Below, piece after piece: positions 1 through 7,201 of a stretch of 8,073 bases of DNA. The first letter of the stretch is position 1, and every line of letters starts with the position of its first letter. Under the pieces are notes generated by a model that saw only the letters and a program-made list of their open reading frames with translations, was not told where the DNA came from and searched no databases. Origin of the DNA: Pseudomonadota bacterium (GTDB lineage Bacteria > Pseudomonadota > Alphaproteobacteria > Rhizobiales > Xanthobacteraceae); NCBI GenBank assembly GCA_023432885.1, contig JAEZEU010000263.1, forward strand, positions 1-8,073, read 5' to 3'. Made by a program: the position numbers and the translations under genes.

Positions 1-977
1 CGCGACTGCACCGAGGGGTGGGTGGCGAACAGGTCGGCAAAGCCCTCGCGCGGATTGTCGACGCAGAGCTCCATCACCGCCGAGGTCGCGCCCGGCAGTT
101 CGCCGCGGCCCTCGATCTTGCGCAGCGCCGATATCATGGCGTCGGGATTTTTCGTCAGCTCGACGGAGCCGGCGTCCGCCAGGTACTCGCGCGAGCGCGA
201 CAGAGCAAGTTTCACCACCTGCGACAGCAGCCACGCCAGCACGATCAGTGCAATCGCGACGATGACCACGATGACGGCGCCTCCGCCGGAGCTCTTGCTG
301 TCGCTGCGCGACGAGGATGAACCGGAGGACGATGACGAGGAGGACCAGCCGCCGCTGCCGCTCGAGTTCCAGCTCAGGTTGCTGAACACCCGGAAGAACA
401 GCTCGCCGAAGAAGCCGACCACGCCGGCGATGATGACCGCGACCACCATCAGCTGCACGTCGCCGTTGCGGATATGGGTAAGCTCGTGACCGAGCACGGC
501 CTCCATTTCCTGGTCGTTCAGCGCCTTGATGAGGCCTGTTGTGACAGTGATGGAATACTGCCTCCGGTTCAGCCCGCTCGCGAACGCATTCAGCGCCGGG
601 CTGTCCATGATCTTCAGCTTCGGCATCGGAATGCCACGGGAGATACAGAGATTCTCCAGCAAATTATAGAGCCTCGGCTCTTCCTTTCGTGTCACGGATT
701 CGCTGCCGGTGACGGCATCGATCATGCTCTGGTGGAAGAAGTAGGCGATGAAGATCCATGTGACCGCCACGGCCGACGCCCACGGAAAGGCCGCGATCAG
801 GTCGTGCGCTGCGAGTACGAGATAGTCGCCGGCCCCACGCTGGCTGTTGAGGAAGACCTCCGCCAGCAGCGCGCCGGCATAGACCAGCACGTAGACCAGC
901 AGGAACAACCCGGCGAGCAGCATCATCGAACGAAACTTGTTCGATGCGATATGGGTGTAGAGACCGTAGGCGGCCAT
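1..977 (-). CDS. M48 family membrane zinc metalloprotease (HtpX/Ste24-like), C-terminus cut off by window edge
   Basis: Probable membrane-bound zinc endopeptidase; family members cleave misfolded membrane or envelope proteins. The visible 325 residues hold the M48 signature HELTH (164-168; zinc ligands H164 and H168, catalytic E165). The third zinc ligand is E264 in SREYLADAGS, followed by the family-typical FATHPSV near 317-323. Four hydrophobic stretches look like membrane segments: about 16-42, 64-82, 174-196 and 234-255. Residues 201-233, between the HELTH motif and the last of these, form a serine/glycine-rich low-complexity loop. I chose ATG at 977. A GTG at 989 is also in frame, and an in-frame TGA at 993-995 rules out anything earlier. 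No strong Shine-Dalgarno is visible. It lies 134 bases downstream of lemA on the same strand, a recurrent pairing, with a paired-hairpin repeat between them. Family assignment is firm; the substrate is unknown, and calling it HtpX itself would be over-reach. Confidence 0.93.
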   Translation of the reverse strand, partial: MAAYGLYTHIASNKFRSMMLLAGLFLLVYVLVYAGALLAEVFLNSQRGAGDYLVLAAHDLIAAFPWASAVAVTWIFIAYFFHQSMIDAVTGSESVTRKEEPRLYNLLENLCISRGIPMPKLKIMDSPALNAFASGLNRRQYSITVTTGLIKALNDQEMEAVLGHELTHIRNGDVQLMVVAVIIAGVVGFFGELFFRVFSNLSWNSSGSGGWSSSSSSSGSSSSRSDSKSSGGGAVIVVIVAIALIVLAWLLSQVVKLALSRSREYLADAGSVELTKNPDAMISALRKIEGRGELPGATSAVMELCVDNPREGFADLFATHPSVQS

Positions 978-992
978 CTGCTTTACCACGGG

Positions 993-1088
993 TCATTCCG
1001 GGACGCCGCCCAGCGGCGAACCCGGAATCCATAACCACCATCGGGAGTACGGATTCCGGGCCTGCGCCTTCGGCGCATCCCGGAATGA
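993..1088. repeat. Composite paired-hairpin (REP/BIME-like) inverted repeat
   Basis: Two hairpins of the same design sit head to head. In the first, ATTCCGGG (995-1002) pairs with CCCGGAAT (1021-1028), with an inner stem CGCCGC/GCGGCG (1004-1009/1013-1018) and a 3-base loop. In the second, ATTCCGGG (1053-1060) pairs with CCCGGAAT (1079-1086), with an inner stem TGCGCC/GGCGCA (1063-1068/1072-1077) and a 3-base loop. The whole unit is closed by perfect 11-base outer arms, 993-1003 and 1078-1088. It begins 23 bases after the lemA stop and ends 15 bases before the chosen protease start, so it fills nearly the entire spacer. Neither hairpin is followed by a clear T-run, so a simple terminator role is not obvious. 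It could act as an mRNA stability or attenuation element, or be a dispersed non-autonomous repeat of the kind common in Bradyrhizobium relatives (from memory, not searched). Confidence 0.85.
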
Positions 1089-1111
1089 CGAAAGAGGGAC
1101 ATGGCCGGTTC

Positions 1112-1672
1112 TTAGAACTTCACGGTCGGCACGGCCTCGACTGCGGTGCGGCTGGCGCCGAGATCGTAGAATTCCTTGCGGGTGAAGCCGAACATGCCGG
1201 CGAACAGGGCTGCGGGCATCTGCTGGATGCCGGTGTTGTATTCCTGGACCGCGTTGTTGAAGAAGCGGCGGCTCGCGGCGATCTTGTTTTCGAGATCGGA
1301 CAGCTCGCCGGCGAGCTGCTGGAAGTTGGCGTTGGCCTTGAGGTCCGGATAGGCCTCCGACAGCGCGATCAGCCGGCCAAGTGCGCCGGAGAGCTGGTTC
1401 TCGGCGGCGGAAACCTGCGCCGGGCCTTGCGCCGACATTGCGGAATTGCGCGCCTTGATGACATCGTCGAGCGTGCCCCGCTCATGGGAGGCATAGCCCT
1501 TCACCGTCTCGACCAGGTTCGGGATCAGGTCATGGCGCTGCTTGAGCTGGACGTCGATGTCGGCGAAGGCCTGGTCGACGCGCTGCCGCAGCGCGACGAG
1601 GCGGTTATAGGCGCCGAACGCGAAGAGGACGATGACGACAATGACGCCGAGAAGGATCCAGCCGGACGACAT
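1112..1672 (-). CDS. lemA: LemA family membrane-anchored protein
   Basis: A 186-residue LemA family protein. It starts with one hydrophobic segment (about residues 5-21), placing the short N-terminus across the membrane. A mostly alpha-helical domain follows, with family hallmarks: NRLVALRQRVDQAFADIDVQ (23-42), the RHDLIPNLVETV stretch (46-57), AYPDLKANANFQQLAGELS (107-125), the ENKIAASRRFFNNAV stretch (128-142) and the C-terminal FGFTRKEFYDL (161-171). Length is normal for the family and the gene looks intact. The ATG has a good Shine-Dalgarno (AGGAG, 9 bases upstream). The biochemical role of LemA proteins is not settled. They often sit beside M48 or TPM-domain (YgcG-like) genes, and here the next gene downstream is an M48 protease, which suggests an envelope-maintenance partnership. 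That functional link is inference from gene order. Confidence 0.95.
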   Translation of the reverse strand: MSSGWILLGVIVVIVLFAFGAYNRLVALRQRVDQAFADIDVQLKQRHDLIPNLVETVKGYASHERGTLDDVIKARNSAMSAQGPAQVSAAENQLSGALGRLIALSEAYPDLKANANFQQLAGELSDLENKIAASRRFFNNAVQEYNTGIQQMPAALFAGMFGFTRKEFYDLGASRTAVEAVPTVKF

Positions 1673-1718
1673 AAGGCAATTCTCCTGGTGGGAAGGACGG
1701 GTATCCCTGAACGAAACG

Positions 1719-1734
1719 GCTGCCGGGCGGCAGC
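1719..1734 (-). terminator. Possible weak hairpin terminator between rsm22-like gene and lemA
   Basis: A perfect 6-base stem GCTGCC/GGCAGC with a 4-base loop lies in the 105-base gap after the Rsm22-like gene. Read on the minus strand it is followed by the mixed tract CGTTTCGTTC rather than a run of T. It could weakly end the smc-rsm22 transcript before lemA, or be chance in GC-rich DNA. I see no convincing promoter for lemA in the gap. Confidence 0.25.
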
Positions 1735-1777
1735 CCGCCGGAAAGTGGGTCTTGTCTTGGTCGGAGGCAAGGCTGGA

Positions 1778-2758
1778 TTAGTTCAAGGAGACCGCGTCAC
1801 CCCAGCGCCAGCGGCGGGCCTGCGCATAGCCCGCCTTGTCCCGCCGGGGGACTCTTGCCGTTTCGAGGCCATCCGGCGTGCAGAGTTTTGCAATCACTTC
1901 GGCCTTGCCGACCGCAGGCTGCGCGAGCACGCGGGAAGGAAGCCGCGGGATCGCGGCGCGCGTCAGCGCGACATAGGCGAATTTCTCGTCCTCGAACGGC
2001 ACCGCCGCGCCCTTGACCTGCTTGTGGGCGCGGGAGCGCTGCAGACGCTGGGCGAAATGGCACCAGTCGGGCGGCGACAGCGGGCAGGGGCCGTCATGCG
2101 GGCAGGGTGCGGCGACATGCGCTCCTGCGGAGATCAATTGCTGCCGGATGGCAATGATCCGCGCATAGCCAGCAGGCGTGCCGGGCTCGATCACCAGCAG
2201 CGTGTCGCGCGTCTTCTCCCACGTCAGCGCCGCGAGCGAAGTCCGTTCAGCCTCGTTCATCTCGCCGATGAGGTAGCTCGCCACGACGAGGTCGGCGGCT
2301 TCCGCCTTCGCCAGCAGCGCACGCGCATCGCCGCGCTGATAGGTGATCTCGTGGTTGCCGTCACCGGCAAGCTCGAGCGCCAGTTTGCGCAGCGCATCGT
2401 TGGCATCGAGCAGTGTGAACGATTGTAGCGAAGGGAACACCTCGACCGCCGCCCATGTCGCCGTGCCGGGGCCGGCACCAATGTCGAGCAGGCTGACCGG
2501 TGCAAAGTCACCGCGGATGCCCCGCAGCGCGTTCAGACTCGCGATATCGGCCGCATAGGTCGCCGGCATCCGTGCCAGTGCATAGGCGAGCGCATCGATC
2601 TCGTTCTTGATGACGCCGGAGTTGCCGCCGTCGCGATAGGCTTTGGAGATCGCGGCCGCCCGTTCGGCAGCTGCGCTGCGCGAGACGCCTTGCAGCCTTG
2701 CTTCCAGCGCCGCCCGCAAGCGCGCGGGAAGGTCGGGCGAAGCCGCGCGCGACGTCAC
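1778..2758 (-). CDS. Rsm22-type methyltransferase-like small-subunit ribosome assembly factor
   Basis: A 326-residue member of the Rsm22 family (yeast Rsm22, human METTL17), methyltransferase-fold proteins linked to assembly of the small ribosomal subunit. A Rossmann SAM-binding motif, LDIGAGPGTAT, lies at 91-101, the acidic end of beta-2 at LLDAND (116-121), and the SYLIGEM stretch typical of the family at 161-167. C219, C225 and C233 lie in the CPHDGPCPLSPPDWCHF segment (219-235), and C293 lies further on. Their spacing resembles the [4Fe-4S] ligands reported for METTL17. Basic residues (RRDKAG, ARRWRWG) dominate the C-terminal tail. I chose GTG at 2758 because the conserved helical N-terminus follows it and the GTG overlaps the smc TGA as GTGA. 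There is no separate Shine-Dalgarno, which suggests translational coupling to smc. Whether it still methylates rRNA is unknown; the family may act mainly as an assembly chaperone. Confidence 0.88.
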   Translation of the reverse strand: MTSRAASPDLPARLRAALEARLQGVSRSAAAERAAAISKAYRDGGNSGVIKNEIDALAYALARMPATYAADIASLNALRGIRGDFAPVSLLDIGAGPGTATWAAVEVFPSLQSFTLLDANDALRKLALELAGDGNHEITYQRGDARALLAKAEAADLVVASYLIGEMNEAERTSLAALTWEKTRDTLLVIEPGTPAGYARIIAIRQQLISAGAHVAAPCPHDGPCPLSPPDWCHFAQRLQRSRAHKQVKGAAVPFEDEKFAYVALTRAAIPRLPSRVLAQPAVGKAEVIAKLCTPDGLETARVPRRDKAGYAQARRWRWGDAVSLN

Positions 2759-5700
2759 GCCACGTCGAGGATTTTGACTGCGTTCTCGAGATCGACCGAG
2801 ACCAGTTGCGACACGCCGCGTTCGGCCATGGTCACGCCGAACAGCCGGTTCATCCGCGCCATGGTGATCGGATTGTGCGTGATGATGATGAAGCGCGTCT
2901 CGGTGGAGCTCGTCATTTCGTGCAGCAGATTGCAGAAGCGCTCCACGTTGTGGTCGTCGAGCGGCGCGTCGACCTCGTCCAGCACGCAGATCGGCGAGGG
3001 GTTGGTGAGGAACACCGCGAAGATCAGCGCCAGCGCCGTCAGCGCCTGTTCGCCGCCCGAGAGCAGCGACAGCGTCTGCGGCTTCTTGCCCGGCGGTTTT
3101 GCGATGATCTCGAGGCCAGCCTCCAGCGGATCGTCGCTCTCGATCAGGTGCAGCGCGGCCTCGCCGCCGCCGAACAGCTCGACGAACAGGCGCTTGAAAT
3201 GGCTGTTGACGGTCTCGAACGAGGCCAGCAGCCGCTCGCGCGCCTCGCGGTTGAGGCTCTGGATGCCCTGGCGCAGCCGCTTGATGGCCTCCACCAGATC
3301 GTCGCGCTCGGTGGCGAGCGCAGTGTGCTGGGTCTCGACCTCGCGCAGCTCTTCCTCGGCGCGCAGGTTGACCGCGCCGAGCCGCTCGCGGTCGCGGCGC
3401 AGCTTCTCGAGGTTCTCCTCGATTTCCGGCAGCGGCGGCAGCTCCGTGCCTTCCCCGATCTCGGCAAGGCCGGCGACGGCGGACGGCTCGCATTCGAGCA
3501 TGTCGTGGATTTCGCGCTCGATGTCGGCAAGGCGGCGCTTGGTGCCTTCCAGGCGCTCCTCGGCGCGCGCCGTCGCCTCGCGCGAGGCGGAGAGGGCTTC
3601 GAGCGAAGTCTTCGCAGCGCGGTCGGTCTGGGCCATCGCCGTCTCGGCGGCGGCCAGCGCATCGGCGGAAGCCTGACGGTCCTTCTCGGCAAATTCGATC
3701 TCGGAGATCAGTGCACTGCGCTTCTCGGCGAACACTTCCGGCGCATTCGCCAGTTCCTCGCGCTCGGCGGTGAGCTCGGCGGTGCGCGCCTGCACGGTCT
3801 CGATCTGCGAGGCCGCGCTCGCCTTGCGGTTGGCCCAGTCGTTGCGCTCGGCGAGGATCGCCTGCAGGCGCCGGTCGGCGAGCTCTGCCTCTCGGGCCAG
3901 GGCCTGTGCCTCGGCGCGGACCTGTGCAGCGGAACGGCGATGGCCGTCGATCTCGGCGCGGACGGCGGCGAGTTTCGTCTCGGCCTCGAGGCTGGCCGGC
4001 AATTCGTCGAGCGCGGCGGTCGCGCCCTGGTGGGCGGCCTCGGCCTCGGTGCGGTCGGCGGTGAGGCGGCTGCGCGCTTCCGTCAGCGCCGAGCGGCGCG
4101 CAGCGTGGCGGTTGATCTCGCGCTCGGCCGCGGCATGCCGCTCGCGCGCGGCATCGGATTCGCGCTGCGCGGCGCGCCAGGCCTCGCGCGCGGCGGACTC
4201 CGCGCTCGCGGCCGCCTTCTGCTCGGCCTCGGCATTCTCCAGCGCCTGCCGCATGGCAGCGGCATCGAGCTTGGCCTGCTCCAGCTCGTTCTCGATATCG
4301 ACGAGGCGGGCGCGCTCGGCGAGCCGCCGCGCTGCGCCGGTCGGCGCATGGGCTGCGGCGACAAAGCCGTCCCAGCGCCAGACGTCGCCCTCGAGCGATA
4401 CCAGCCGCTGTCCGGTCTTCAGCTGCGCGACGAGTTCGGCGCCGCGTTCCTTGGCGACGACGCCGATCTGCGCGAGGCGGCGCGACAGTTCAGCGGGGGC
4501 CTGCACGTGATTGGCCAGCGGCTCCACGCCCTCCGGCAGCGAGGGATCCTGCATGTCCGCGTTGGCGCTGGTCCAGCGCATCGGTGCGGACGGATCGACC
4601 GGTGCGTCGAGATCGTCGCCGAGCACGGCGCCGATCGCCTTTTCATAGCCCTTGGTGACCGTGATGCCGTCGATGATCGGCGGCCACAAGTTCTTGGTCT
4701 GGACATTGACGAGTTTGGAAATGGTGCGCGCCTCAGTCTCCAGCCGCTGCACACGCTTGTCGGCTTCGGCCAGAGGCGAGCGGCTGGCATCGAGCGTGGC
4801 GCGGGCGGCGACGTGGGCGGCTTCGCTGGCCTGCGAAGCGGCTTCGGCCTGGGCCAGGTTCTGCTGCGCGGTGGTCATCGCAATCGAGAGCGTGGCGAGA
4901 TCGCCGAGCCCGCCGGTCTCCTGCGCGAGCTTTTGTTCGTCGCGTTCGACGTTGGCGATTTCCTGGTCGAGTCGCGCCAGCCGGTCGCGATGGCCGCGCA
5001 TGGCGGCTTCGAGCTGGTTGCGCTTCGCGGTGAGGTCGGCCAGCGCCGTGGTCAGTTCGGAGAAAAGGCGTTCGGAGGCGGCGAGGGTGGCCTCGGCTTC
5101 CGCCACGCGCTCGTCGACGCCGGAGCGCTTCTCGACGCGCGTCTTGATTTCTTCCTTCAGCTCCGCGTCCTCGGTGTCGAGGCGCTGCAACGCCAGATCC
5201 GCGTCGGCGATCTGCTGCTGCTCGCGGGCAATGTCAGAGGCAAATTGCATGAGGCGGCGGTCGAGCTCGGCAACGCGCTCCTTCGCCCGCTGCTCCTCGC
5301 GGTCGAGCATTTCGCGTGTATTGGTCAGGCGCTGCAGGCCGGCGGCGGCGCGGGCTTCTGCATCGCGCAGGGCAGGGAGCTCGGCGGCGCGCTCGGCCTG
5401 GATGCGGGCGGCTTCGGCCTGCTCGCGGGTGCGCTCGGCCATCTCGCGTACCGCGACGTCGTGGGTGTGGCCTGCCTCGGCGACGTCGGCATTGGCGCCG
5501 ACCCAGCGCAGGTGGTACAGCATGGCTTCCGCCTTGCGCACCTTCGCCGCGACCTCGCGGTAGCGGATCGCCTGCCGCGCCTGCCGTTTCAGGCCCTCCA
5601 TTTGGCCGGCGAGCTGACCGATCACGTCCTCGACGCGGGTGAGGTTGGTCTCGGCGGCCTTGAGGCGAAGTTCCGCTTCGTGCCGGCGCGCATGCAGGCC

Positions 5701-6213
5701 GGCGACGCCCGCGGCGTCTTCCAGCACGCGGCGGCGCTGCTCGGGTTTGGCTTGGATGATCTCGCCGATCTTGCCCTGGTGAACCAGCGCCGGCGAACGC
5801 GCGCCGGTCGCAGCATCCGCGAACAGGAGCTGCACGTCGCGGGCGCGCACGTCGCGGCCGTTGATGCGATAGACGGAACCCGCCTCGCGCTCGATGCGAC
5901 GGGAGATTTCCAGGATCTGGCTGTCGTTGACGGCGGCGGGCGCAGAGCGATCGGAATTGTCGATCGTCATGACGACTTCGGCGTGGTTGCGCGCCGGGCG
6001 GTTGCCGGAACCCGCGAAAATCACCGCATCCATGTCGGCGGCGCGCAGCGATTTGTGCGAGGTCTCGCCCATCGCCCAGCGCAGCGCCTCGACCAGGTTC
6101 GACTTGCCGCAGCCGTTCGGGCCGACCACGCCGGTGAGGCCCGGCTCGATCATGAAGTCAGTCGGCTCGACGAAGGACTTGAAACCGTGGAGGCGGAGGC
6201 GCGTGAGTTTCAT
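2755..6213 (-). CDS. smc: Chromosome segregation ATPase SMC
   Basis: A full-length 1152-residue SMC, the ATPase core of the bacterial condensin that loads at ori-proximal sites and extrudes or tethers DNA. It acts with ScpA and ScpB, which are not in this window. The N-terminal head has the start MKLTRLRLHGFKSF, Walker A GPNGCGKS (31-38) and the Q-loop glutamine in LVHQGKIGE (Q146). Coiled coil, rich in Ala, Glu and Arg, runs from about 170 to 500 and from about 630 to 1005. Between them lies a hinge of about 120 residues (roughly 505-628). The C-terminal head has the ABC signature LSGGEQ (1051-1056), Walker B ICVLDEVDAPLDD (1075-1087) with catalytic E1080, and the switch histidine H1113 in ITHNP. 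The ATG at 6213 has an AGAGAG-type Shine-Dalgarno about 9 bases upstream. The hinge lacks the usual glycine-rich dimer-interface motif (see findings). The stop overlaps the Rsm22-like gene by 4 bases. Confidence 0.98.
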   Translation of the reverse strand: MKLTRLRLHGFKSFVEPTDFMIEPGLTGVVGPNGCGKSNLVEALRWAMGETSHKSLRAADMDAVIFAGSGNRPARNHAEVVMTIDNSDRSAPAAVNDSQILEISRRIEREAGSVYRINGRDVRARDVQLLFADAATGARSPALVHQGKIGEIIQAKPEQRRRVLEDAAGVAGLHARRHEAELRLKAAETNLTRVEDVIGQLAGQMEGLKRQARQAIRYREVAAKVRKAEAMLYHLRWVGANADVAEAGHTHDVAVREMAERTREQAEAARIQAERAAELPALRDAEARAAAGLQRLTNTREMLDREEQRAKERVAELDRRLMQFASDIAREQQQIADADLALQRLDTEDAELKEEIKTRVEKRSGVDERVAEAEATLAASERLFSELTTALADLTAKRNQLEAAMRGHRDRLARLDQEIANVERDEQKLAQETGGLGDLATLSIAMTTAQQNLAQAEAASQASEAAHVAARATLDASRSPLAEADKRVQRLETEARTISKLVNVQTKNLWPPIIDGITVTKGYEKAIGAVLGDDLDAPVDPSAPMRWTSANADMQDPSLPEGVEPLANHVQAPAELSRRLAQIGVVAKERGAELVAQLKTGQRLVSLEGDVWRWDGFVAAAHAPTGAARRLAERARLVDIENELEQAKLDAAAMRQALENAEAEQKAAASAESAAREAWRAAQRESDAARERHAAAEREINRHAARRSALTEARSRLTADRTEAEAAHQGATAALDELPASLEAETKLAAVRAEIDGHRRSAAQVRAEAQALAREAELADRRLQAILAERNDWANRKASAASQIETVQARTAELTAEREELANAPEVFAEKRSALISEIEFAEKDRQASADALAAAETAMAQTDRAAKTSLEALSASREATARAEERLEGTKRRLADIEREIHDMLECEPSAVAGLAEIGEGTELPPLPEIEENLEKLRRDRERLGAVNLRAEEELREVETQHTALATERDDLVEAIKRLRQGIQSLNREARERLLASFETVNSHFKRLFVELFGGGEAALHLIESDDPLEAGLEIIAKPPGKKPQTLSLLSGGEQALTALALIFAVFLTNPSPICVLDEVDAPLDDHNVERFCNLLHEMTSSTETRFIIITHNPITMARMNRLFGVTMAERGVSQLVSVDLENAVKILDVA

Positions 6214-6292
6214 AGGCGCAAATCTCTCTTGGCCGGGCGCGAATCTCCCTGCCGTGACAATACCATAGAAGGCAATGTCGAGGTGTGGTCGA

Positions 6293-6323
6293 GTCGCGTC
6301 ATGCGGCTCTCATGGGCCGCGAC
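6293..6323. other. Imperfect dyad in the dsbA-smc spacer
   Basis: The 215-base spacer 6214-6428 has no gene that I can support. Its clearest structure is GTCGCG (6293-6298) facing CGCGAC (6318-6323), with an alternative, mutually exclusive stem GCGGC/GCCGC (6303-6307/6316-6320). The start of this stretch, CGCGTCATG (6295-6303), is also the first bases of the repeat upstream of mutY, so it may be a decayed relative of that element. The spacer presumably carries an smc promoter, but I could not find -35/-10 boxes I would defend. Confidence 0.3.
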
Positions 6324-6428
6324 AATGGCCGGGCCGTGGCGGAAGGGCAACCGCGGGAAGTGGCTTTTCCCAAGCCTTTTACGGGGCTTACCGGCGACTG
6401 TGAATCGGGACCGCCAACGGCCTGCGAA

Positions 6429-7085
6429 TCAGGTCTTCAACAACGAATTGATGCGCTTGCTGAATTCCTCGAACGTCTGTTCGCCCTTCACCATCTCGCC
6501 GTTGATGAAGAAGGTCGGTGTCGAATTCACCTTCAATACCTCGTTGGCGTATTTCTGGTCGGCGGCGATCTTGTCGAGCAGCGCCTGGTCTTTCAGGCAG
6601 TCCTCGACCTGCTGCTGGCTCAGCCCGGCCTGCTTGCCAATGCGAATCAGGGTCTCCGTGGTGTTCTTCAGCACCCACTCATTTTGCTGGCGGAACAGCA
6701 TGTCGATCACCGCAAAAAATTTGCCGGCGTCATCCTTGGCGATGCAGCGCGCCAGCATCGAGCCCGCGGCGGCCTTGATGTCGAGCGGGAATTCGCGGAA
6801 CACGAAGCGGATCTTGCCGGTGTCGATGTATTCGGACTTGATCTTCGGGAACACATTTTCCGTGAATGCCGCGCAATGCGGGCAGGTCATCGAGGCGAAT
6901 TCGGTGACGGTGACCGTAGCGTTGGCCGGGCCCAAAGCCATGTCGGGCAGCGATACGGGCTTGGCGACATCGGCGGCGGACTGCGCCATCGCCTCGGTGA
7001 TCAGGCGCATCGGCGAAAAACCGGCGAGCAGACCAAGCCCGGTCAGCGAAAGGGCGGCGGTGAAAGCGCGGCGCGTGAGGATCAA
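6429..7085 (-). CDS. DsbA-family thiol:disulfide oxidoreductase with Tat-type signal peptide (TTG start)
   Basis: A 218-residue periplasmic thioredoxin-fold protein that should form or exchange disulfides in exported proteins. The N-terminus MILTRRAFTAALSLTG has a twin-arginine motif (TRRAF, 4-8), then a hydrophobic core and a likely cleavage site after EAMA (31-34). The active site is CPHC (68-71) in EFASMTCPHCAAF. The fold's cis-proline lies in NSTPTFFINGE (P190), and there is a second cysteine pair, C114 and C163. I chose TTG at 7085 because GGGAG lies 6 bases upstream, it gives a complete short signal peptide, and no ATG or GTG is in frame nearby; the ATG at residue 26 would destroy the signal. 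It sits between dciA (116-base gap) and smc (215-base gap), probably as a conserved neighbour rather than a functional partner of either. Which Dsb role it plays (oxidase, isomerase or cytochrome maturation) cannot be read from sequence. Confidence 0.93.
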   Translation of the reverse strand: MILTRRAFTAALSLTGLGLLAGFSPMRLITEAMAQSAADVAKPVSLPDMALGPANATVTVTEFASMTCPHCAAFTENVFPKIKSEYIDTGKIRFVFREFPLDIKAAAGSMLARCIAKDDAGKFFAVIDMLFRQQNEWVLKNTTETLIRIGKQAGLSQQQVEDCLKDQALLDKIAADQKYANEVLKVNSTPTFFINGEMVKGEQTFEEFSKRINSLLKT

Positions 7086-7091
7086 GATCGG

Positions 7092-7096
7092 CTCCC
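7092..7096 (-). promoter_or_regulatory. Ribosome binding site fixing the TTG start of the DsbA-like gene
   Basis: GGGAG on the minus strand lies 6 bases before the TTG at 7085. It is the only good Shine-Dalgarno near the signal-peptide coding region and supports the TTG start over any longer reading of the same frame. Confidence 0.75.
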
Positions 7097-7125
7097 GGGA
7101 TATTCGAAATTTACACAAAGGACCT

Positions 7126-7166
7126 GCGGAAAGTCGCCTTCCGCTAGCTTGAAACCACAAATGTGG
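7126..7166. other. Two small dyads in the dciA-dsbA spacer, possible regulatory region
   Basis: The 116-base spacer between dciA and the DsbA-like gene holds two short dyads. One is GCGGAA/TTCCGC (7126-7131/7139-7144, 7-base loop). The other is CCACA-AA-TGTGG (7155-7166), an operator-like near-palindrome. Neither is followed by a T-run on the minus strand, so a terminator is unlikely. The spacer is also the most AT-rich stretch near here (around 7101-7120), which fits a promoter for the DsbA-like gene, but I cannot define its boxes. Confidence 0.3.
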
Positions 7167-7201
7167 CAATGGCACGCTGGCGGGGGAGGACCCGGAGGGA
7201 C

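Noticed and set aside
664..1041. A minus-strand frame overlapping the start of the M48 protease gene
   Set aside because: It is the out-of-frame shadow of the protease 5' end; the other frame gives membrane segments and the HELTH motif.
944..2428. A plus-strand open frame of 494 codons opposite lemA and the Rsm22-like gene
   Set aside because: It is antisense to two well-supported genes, crosses the paired-hairpin repeat and intergenic DNA, and has no recognisable domain.
2759..3493. A 245-codon upstream extension of the Rsm22-like frame into smc
   Set aside because: The extension is an alternate-frame reading of the smc head and coil; homology-like sequence begins only after the GTG at 2758.
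6353..6390. GGGAA/TTCCC and AAGCC/GGCTT dyads after the DsbA-like gene as a terminator
   Set aside because: The stems are only 5 bases, they overlap each other, and no T-run follows on the minus strand; chance is as likely.
2698..7152. A plus-strand open frame of nearly 1500 codons antisense to smc and the DsbA-like gene
   Set aside because: It runs through the complements of two clear genes, shows no family motifs and has the His/Arg/Gly/Leu-rich composition expected when GC-rich codons are read backwards. Long antisense frames are routine at this GC content.
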